Source: Anseranas semipalmata | Lineage: Eukaryota; Chordata; Aves; Anseriformes; Anseranatidae | Direction: 5' to 3' | DNA length: 64,000 nt | Assembly: GCA_013399115.1 (NCBI GenBank) | Contig: VXAA01004301.1 | Span: 828,153-892,152 of the forward strand | In this document: piece by piece, positions 62,148-64,000 of the stretch | Layout of the letters: each line of letters opens with the position of its first letter | How positions within the stretch are numbered: the first letter of the stretch is position 1 | Notes under the pieces: model-generated | The model's input: only the letters and a program-made list of their open reading frames with translations | What the model was told of the DNA's origin: nothing | Databases searched by the model: none | Translations under genes and position numbers: made by a program

Positions 62148-64000
62148 TTCTTGTGCATTGGAAATTCTTAATGCTACCATTACTCAAATCAACGAGAGAA
62201 CAACTCCTCTTACAAGTACCTTCAGTGTAGTTGAAAAAAAAAAAAATTAACAGCAGAAAATATAAAAACAGGGTGCTTAGCCAAACTCTAAAAAGCTATT
62301 TTCAATGACACTATTAAAACTTGTGAAGGAATGTTACCACACTTTTTTTTCCTCTGGTAAAAGACAGGTTAGCAGAAAGAAGACAAACATTTACTTCTGA
62401 TGTCTCCTGGTACTTGAAGAGAGAACTTCAGAATGGTATCTAGCTGAATTAACATGTCATAACTAGTCCCCCTATGAATGTGTGTAGCTAATTCATACAC
62501 AAAAACAATTTCTTAAGCAATGTAAATCAATATATATGTCACTACAACTATAAAAGAAAGTCTTGATTTTCAGGTTTTCAAAATTCAGTGAAGTTATTAA
62601 CGGATCTTCCAGTGTCCAATTGCATAACCTTACACTACAAATCCTACTTTGGATAAACAATGAAAAATACAGCAAAAACCATTCAAATGGAACTAGGAAA
62701 ACAAAACTCCTCTGATAAGTTATACTGCCTAGTTTTCCCATACAATTTTTATTATATTTAAACAGCCTCTCATTCTTTTTCAGATTAATATAATTCAATT
62801 TTTATTGAAAGCTACATTTTTAAAACCATACATTTATTTTTAGCTGGTTAAATTTATCAGCAGGTTAAACTTCCGGTTAATTTTGACCTATCTTTCTTGG
62901 TCTGCAATACTTTATCTTCACATAGTCCTTTTAGTTATGATTTCCATTCAAATTTAAAATTGTTAACATCCTTTCTACCTTGCTCTTCTCCTGACTTCTC
63001 AAATTTCAGAGACAAAAAATGACCACAGTTTATAACAACTGTGCAGTATTGGCAAGAGAGGCACACGAGCTAAGCTGCACTATAGGGCTGAAGCAGGTGA
63101 GAGACTGAAATTAGACAAACAAAACAGCTATCAATTTCTGCTGACGGGGACAGGTACACAGCTCCAGGGAAGCACAGCAAATAAAAAAATAAAATGAGTA
63201 TTTAACAATTAAAACTTAACCTTGACAAGAAGGTTCATTTTTAATTATTCATGTATTTAATTTGCTGCAAAAAAAACATTTTTAAACCTTTTATGAGAGC
63301 TGAGCTTTGACAGTTTGAGTTTTGAGATCACAGTTCATGTGCCTCATCGTTGCTAAACTACTCCTTTTTAACAGCTTAGAGAGAACTATTCTTCTACTTT
63401 TCTTGTAAAATTTGCTCTTGCAGAATTAGATTTTTCATTTCTATTTCATTTTGAAGAGTTAAACTTCCTGTCAGACTGTAATTATCTTATGTTCTGTGCA
63501 GCAAGACAAGCGGTCCACTTTGTCAGTGTGGTTTGGTTTTTGTCCCCCCTCCATGGACAAGATGCACCCAGAACGTCGACAAAACCACTGTGTTACTTCA
63601 CTGCATTACTTACCAGTGAGTAGAGCTCTATTTGATCACCTCCTTTACCTACCATCATTGGCCTTTGAGGGTCTCCCACAAGCGCTGCACATGACTCTGG
63701 AGCCCTTGTAAGATTTCAAATTGCAGGTCGGTAAGCTCATGCATTGGCATATGTTTCAAGCATTGACTTGCCCCTTATTACATGAACTCCAATACTGTAC
63801 AAAGACCCCTCCTCCCTCAGTTACATTTTAACACCATTAGAAGATGGAAGTTTCACAAGGAGATGCATGAGGTCCCGTAAACAGGAAAAGTTCCAAAACC
63901 AGTAAATAACTTTCTCCCCCCTCTATCCTTAACTCCTTTACAGGTCTTACCTCCTTGAAAATTGAAAATTAGCACCCTGCTAGGGAAAAGTCCTGATCTG

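Larger units (their letters stand above)
56689..64000 (-). other. TASP1: Partial TASP1 intron upstream of the catalytic exon
   Basis: At least 7.3 kb of intron. I looked for the preceding Taspase exon (the basic linker ending near the cleavage site) and did not find it, so it should lie beyond the window. Contents are two CR1 remnants near 58.1 and 58.6 kb, T runs, and AT-rich sequence with a cluster of AACCTATA motifs near 62.1 kb. Confidence 0.75.

Overview
The window is vertebrate nuclear DNA, almost certainly from a bird. It has one spliced gene with long AT-rich introns, GT-AG splice sites, chicken-repeat-1 (CR1) LINE fragments with the usual ATTCTGTG-type 3' ends, and ERVL-like solo LTRs. 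The LTR type resembles one I remember as abundant in neoavian genomes, which weakly favours a non-galliform bird. No bacterial or plasmid-type content is present.

The only confidently identified host gene is TASP1 (Taspase 1, threonine aspartase) on the minus strand. Its six 3'-terminal coding exons lie at 56688-56569, 55704-55626, 39265-39155, 28138-28028, 23476-23403 and 12074-11982. They splice into one continuous frame of 195 codons. This covers the last eight residues of the alpha subunit and the complete catalytic beta subunit, starting at the nucleophile Thr (codon 56664-56662). The alpha-subunit exons and the promoter must lie beyond position 64000.

Region by region: 1-11.7 kb is sequence downstream of TASP1 with no recognisable gene; it carries a minus-strand LTR (5.1-5.8 kb) and a well-preserved CR1 3' segment (6.8-7.75 kb). 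11.7-56.7 kb is TASP1, with introns of about 11.3, 4.6, 11.0, 16.4 and 0.9 kb. These introns hold further CR1 pieces, a 1,062-bp solo LTR with a clean 5-bp target-site duplication, microsatellites, and a 44-bp minisatellite. Three minus-strand open frames of unknown nature (20.8-21.2, 26.4-26.8 and 39.8-40.1 kb) also lie here. 56.7-64 kb is the next TASP1 intron, with two CR1 remnants and no recognisable exon.

Every LINE fragment found lies on the plus strand, so those inside TASP1 are antisense to it. I found no evidence of a new multi-gene system. The observations most worth checking are the three unexplained intronic open frames, the inverted repeat flanking the large CR1 copy, and the variable internal repeats of the two related LTRs.
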